From Hyphomicrobiales bacterium (GTDB lineage Bacteria; Pseudomonadota; Alphaproteobacteria; Rhizobiales; Aestuariivirgaceae): a DNA stretch of 6,431 nt. Position 1 is the stretch's first letter. Every line of letters starts with the position of its first letter. The position numbers and the translations under genes are program-made. This document shows positions 4,802 to 6,431 of this stretch, one piece after another. The stretch is taken from assembly GCA_014380505.1 (NCBI GenBank), contig JACMJT010000531.1:1-6431 (forward strand), read 5' to 3'. The notes under the pieces were generated by a model, which ran no database searches, had not been told where the DNA came from, and saw only the letters and a list, made by a program, of their open reading frames with translations.

Positions 4802-5704
4802 ATGACAAAAACCAAGAAGAAGAATACCGCCAGGAAAAAGGCCGTGGCCAGGAAGCCTGCCGCCAAAGCCAAGACCAAGTCGGCGCCAAAGAAAGTCTCG
4901 AAACCGCTGGTGAAGGCCAAGGCGAAAGCCAAGCTGGCGCCTGTCAAGAAGGCTGTCGCCCCGGTCAAGGCGAAAACCAAGCCCGCGCCTGTCAAGACTG
5001 CCGTCAAGCCGATGGTAAAGCCCCCCATGGCAAAACCCGCCGCCGCGGCTGTCAAGCCTGTGATAGCCCAGCCGCAGCGGCCGATGCCCGTCCAGGCTCC
5101 CATGGGAAGGCCCCTGATGACGGGTCCAGTGGTTGCCACGCCCGCTTCCAAGAAGCTTACTTTCAAGATCGGCGACCTCGTCGTTTATCCCGCCCACGGC
5201 GTGGGCCGGGTGACTATGATCGAGGAGCAGGAGATCGCCGGAGCGACACTCGAGCTCTATATCGTCGATTTCGAAAAAGAAAAGCTGCGCCTCAAGGTTC
5301 CCACGGGCCGGGCCGAACAAAAGGGCATGCGCCGGCTTTCGGACAAGGTTCAGATCGAGCAGGCTCTCAGGGTTCTGAAAGGCCGCGCCCGCATCAAGCG
5401 CACCATGTGGTCGAGACGCGCCCAGGAGTATGATGCGAAAATCAACTCCGGCGATCTGATTTCCGTGGCCGAAGTGGTGCGCGATCTTTACCGCTCCGAA
5501 CGCCAGCCCGAACAGTCCTATTCCGAACGCCAGCTGTTTGAGCAGGCGCTGGAACGCATGGCCCGCGAGATCGCGGCCGTGAGAAAGATGGACGACGATC
5601 AGGCGATCAAGGAACTCACGGACTACCTCGTCAAGAACGCCAAGCGGGTGCCCGTGCCGGGCGAGAAATCCGAAGAGGATGCTCCGGCCGAGAAAGCTGC
5701 ATAG
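4802..5704 (+). CDS. carD: CarD/CdnL-family RNA polymerase-binding regulator with long basic N-terminal tail
   Basis: A 300-residue protein in two parts. Residues about 119-282 are a complete CarD/CdnL module. It starts with the Tudor-like RNA polymerase beta-interacting domain (FKIGDLVVYPAHGVGRV, 121-137) and continues with a helical DNA-contacting domain (TMWSRRAQEY, 201-210; SGDLISVAEVVRDLYRS, 216-232; QSYSERQLFEQALERMARE, 238-256). Trp203 corresponds to the tryptophan that wedges into the promoter minor groove in mycobacterial CarD. The family stabilises the open promoter complex, notably at rRNA genes. Residues 1-118 are an extension absent from the 160-200-residue alphaproteobacterial proteins I know. 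It has 26 lysines in the first 80 residues, is rich in Ala and Pro, has no Asp or Glu before Asp125, and resembles histone H1 or AlgP tails. The C-terminus is acidic and ends in Ala-Ala. A good ribosome-binding site supports the start. It is monocistronic, with its own promoter region and terminator. Confidence 0.94.
   Translation: MTKTKKKNTARKKAVARKPAAKAKTKSAPKKVSKPLVKAKAKAKLAPVKKAVAPVKAKTKPAPVKTAVKPMVKPPMAKPAAAAVKPVIAQPQRPMPVQAPMGRPLMTGPVVATPASKKLTFKIGDLVVYPAHGVGRVTMIEEQEIAGATLELYIVDFEKEKLRLKVPTGRAEQKGMRRLSDKVQIEQALRVLKGRARIKRTMWSRRAQEYDAKINSGDLISVAEVVRDLYRSERQPEQSYSERQLFEQALERMAREIAAVRKMDDDQAIKELTDYLVKNAKRVPVPGEKSEEDAPAEKAA
4937..4997 (+). repeat. 13-bp direct repeat inside the carD tail
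   Basis: GCGCCTGTCAAGA occurs at 4937-4949 and 4985-4997, a period of 48 bases or 16 codons. It encodes APVKKAV at residues 46-52 and APVKTAV at residues 62-68. This suggests the tail grew partly by in-frame duplication. Confidence 0.6.
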
Positions 5705-5727
5705 GATTTCGCAAACTGATGTGATTT

Positions 5728-5757
5728 GGCCCGGTCATGAACCGGGCCTTTTCTTTT
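5728..5757 (+). terminator. Rho-independent terminator of carD
   Basis: A perfect 8-bp stem, GGCCCGGT (5728-5735) with ACCGGGCC (5741-5748), and a five-base loop are followed by TTTTCTTTT (5749-5757). It begins 24 bases after the carD stop codon. Confidence 0.92.
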
Positions 5758-5772
5758 GCACTCCACCCCTCC

Positions 5773-5778
5773 TATAAG
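5773..5778 (+). promoter_or_regulatory. Possible -10 element of the tRNA-Arg gene
   Basis: TATAAG lies 13 bases before the tRNA, at a fitting distance. No good -35 is seen because the expected place overlaps the T-run of the carD terminator. A promoter must exist here if that terminator is efficient. Confidence 0.35.
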
Positions 5779-5791
5779 CGTGGGCCAGCGC

Positions 5792-5868
5792 GGTCCCGTA
5801 GCTCAGCTGGATAGAGCATCGGTTTCCTAAACCGGGGGTCGCAGGTTCGAATCCTGCCGGGGCCGCCA
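5792..5868 (+). tRNA. tRNA-Arg, anticodon CCU (reads AGG)
   Basis: A 77-base cloverleaf with encoded CCA. The acceptor stem is GGTCCCG (5792-5798) with CGGGGCC (5858-5864), including one T-G pair. The D-stem is GCTC/GAGC. The anticodon stem TCGGT/ACCGG (5819-5823, 5831-5835, including one T-G pair) encloses the loop TTCCTAA with anticodon CCT at 5826-5828. The T-arm is GCAGG-TTCGAAT-CCTGC. The discriminator base is G (5865) and CCA is at 5866-5868. The fold is complete, so the gene should be functional. AGG is a rare arginine codon in GC-rich genomes, and a single gene for this tRNA is usual. Confidence 0.97.
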
Positions 5869-5894
5869 ATTGGTTCAACAGAAAACCTCAATTC

Positions 5895-6431
5895 ATGACT
5901 GATCTGATAGTGATCCCCGCCTTCGGTTGCGATGAACGGCTCTATGGAAAAATCGCGCCGGCGCTTCGCAAGATTGTCAACTTTCGAACGATGATCGCGG
6001 ACCGCGATACGTTCGAAGGCTGCGTCAGCCAGATTCTTGACCGGGCGCCCGAAAGATTTGTGATCCTCGGCACATCCTTCGGCGGCCGAGCCGCCATGGA
6101 GGTGGCGCTCGCCGCACCCGGCCGGGTCATAGGCCTCATCGTCATCGGATCGACGGCAGGGCCACCGCCCGACCCCGCCGCAGGGCTGCGCCGTTCGGCA
6201 CGCCTCAGGAGCGGAGAAGTGGAGGGCGTCGTTGCCGAGATGGCCGCCATGATTTCACATCTGCCGGGCTCCAACGGCGCGGCGGCGCGGGACGCCTTCA
6301 TCGCCATGGCGCGAACCCAAGGTGCCGAGCTCATGGCGCGGCAATCGGACGCCATGGCCAAACGCTCCGACCTCAGGCCACGGCTTTCATCGATCACCTG
6401 CCCAGCACTCATGCTCTGGGGCGTTCATGAC
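5895..6431 (+). CDS. Alpha/beta-fold hydrolase (partial, C-terminus beyond window edge)
   Basis: The frame is open from ATG 5895 to the right edge, 179 codons exactly, so the C-terminus is missing. Features of an alpha/beta hydrolase are a first strand and oxyanion loop (LIVIPAFGCDERLY, residues 4-17), a nucleophile elbow GTSFGG (59-64) with Ser61 as likely nucleophile, and a following helix and strand (AAMEVALAAPGRVIGLIVIGST, 66-87). A helical cap region (about 95-160) precedes the strand before the acid residue, CPALMLWGVHD (169-179), where Asp179 is the probable catalytic acid. The catalytic His would lie beyond the edge. No signal peptide is visible, so it is probably cytoplasmic. Substrate unknown. 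No clear ribosome-binding site precedes the ATG, which lies 26 bases after the tRNA with no terminator between. Confidence 0.85.
   Translation, partial: MTDLIVIPAFGCDERLYGKIAPALRKIVNFRTMIADRDTFEGCVSQILDRAPERFVILGTSFGGRAAMEVALAAPGRVIGLIVIGSTAGPPPDPAAGLRRSARLRSGEVEGVVAEMAAMISHLPGSNGAAARDAFIAMARTQGAELMARQSDAMAKRSDLRPRLSSITCPALMLWGVHD

Noticed and set aside
5792..5868. tRNA-Arg as an integration site of a mobile element
   Set aside because: No duplicated tRNA 3' end, integrase or foreign-looking DNA is present in the window.

Overview
The window looks like ordinary chromosomal DNA of an alphaproteobacterium. The evidence is the L28 sequence, the SUV3-like helicase followed by an S4 protein and an FdxA ferredoxin, a CarD/CdnL-type regulator nearby, GC-rich codon use, and GANTC motifs (the CcrM methylation target) concentrated between genes. 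The order and genus cannot be settled from this stretch. No insertion sequence, prophage, CRISPR array or other mobile element is visible.

Layout: (1) 1-242, minus strand: most of rpmB (ribosomal protein L28), cut by the window edge, with a well-formed sigma70-type promoter at 308-336. (2) 243-848: a 606-bp divergent intergenic region with no convincing gene but nine GANTC sites, four of them within 49 bp inside two adjacent hairpins. (3) 849-4483, plus strand: a probable operon of SUV3-like helicase, Hsp15-like S4 RNA-binding protein and seven-iron ferredoxin fdxA. (4) 4484-4801: a 318-bp regulatory region with a 38-bp imperfect palindrome, an extended -10 promoter and a terminator-like hairpin. 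(5) 4802-5704: a CarD/CdnL-family RNA polymerase-binding regulator, then a strong intrinsic terminator. (6) 5792-5868: tRNA-Arg(CCU). (7) 5895 to the end: an alpha/beta hydrolase, cut by the window edge.

The common theme is gene expression and growth control: a ribosomal protein, an RNA helicase, an RNA-binding protein of the ribosome-rescue type, a global RNA polymerase regulator and a tRNA; the ferredoxin supplies electron transfer. The most unusual item is the CarD/CdnL protein. It carries an N-terminal extension of about 118 residues, rich in Lys, Ala and Pro and without any acidic residue, resembling histone H1 or AlgP tails. This recalls Myxococcus CarD, which joins the same RNA polymerase-binding domain to a basic HMGA-like region, but there the basic part is at the other end. 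The carD upstream region also looks regulated, by a palindrome centred near -62 and a possible attenuator in the leader. The second notable signal is the GANTC clustering, with one site inside the rpmB promoter spacer, which suggests cell-cycle or methylation-linked control.
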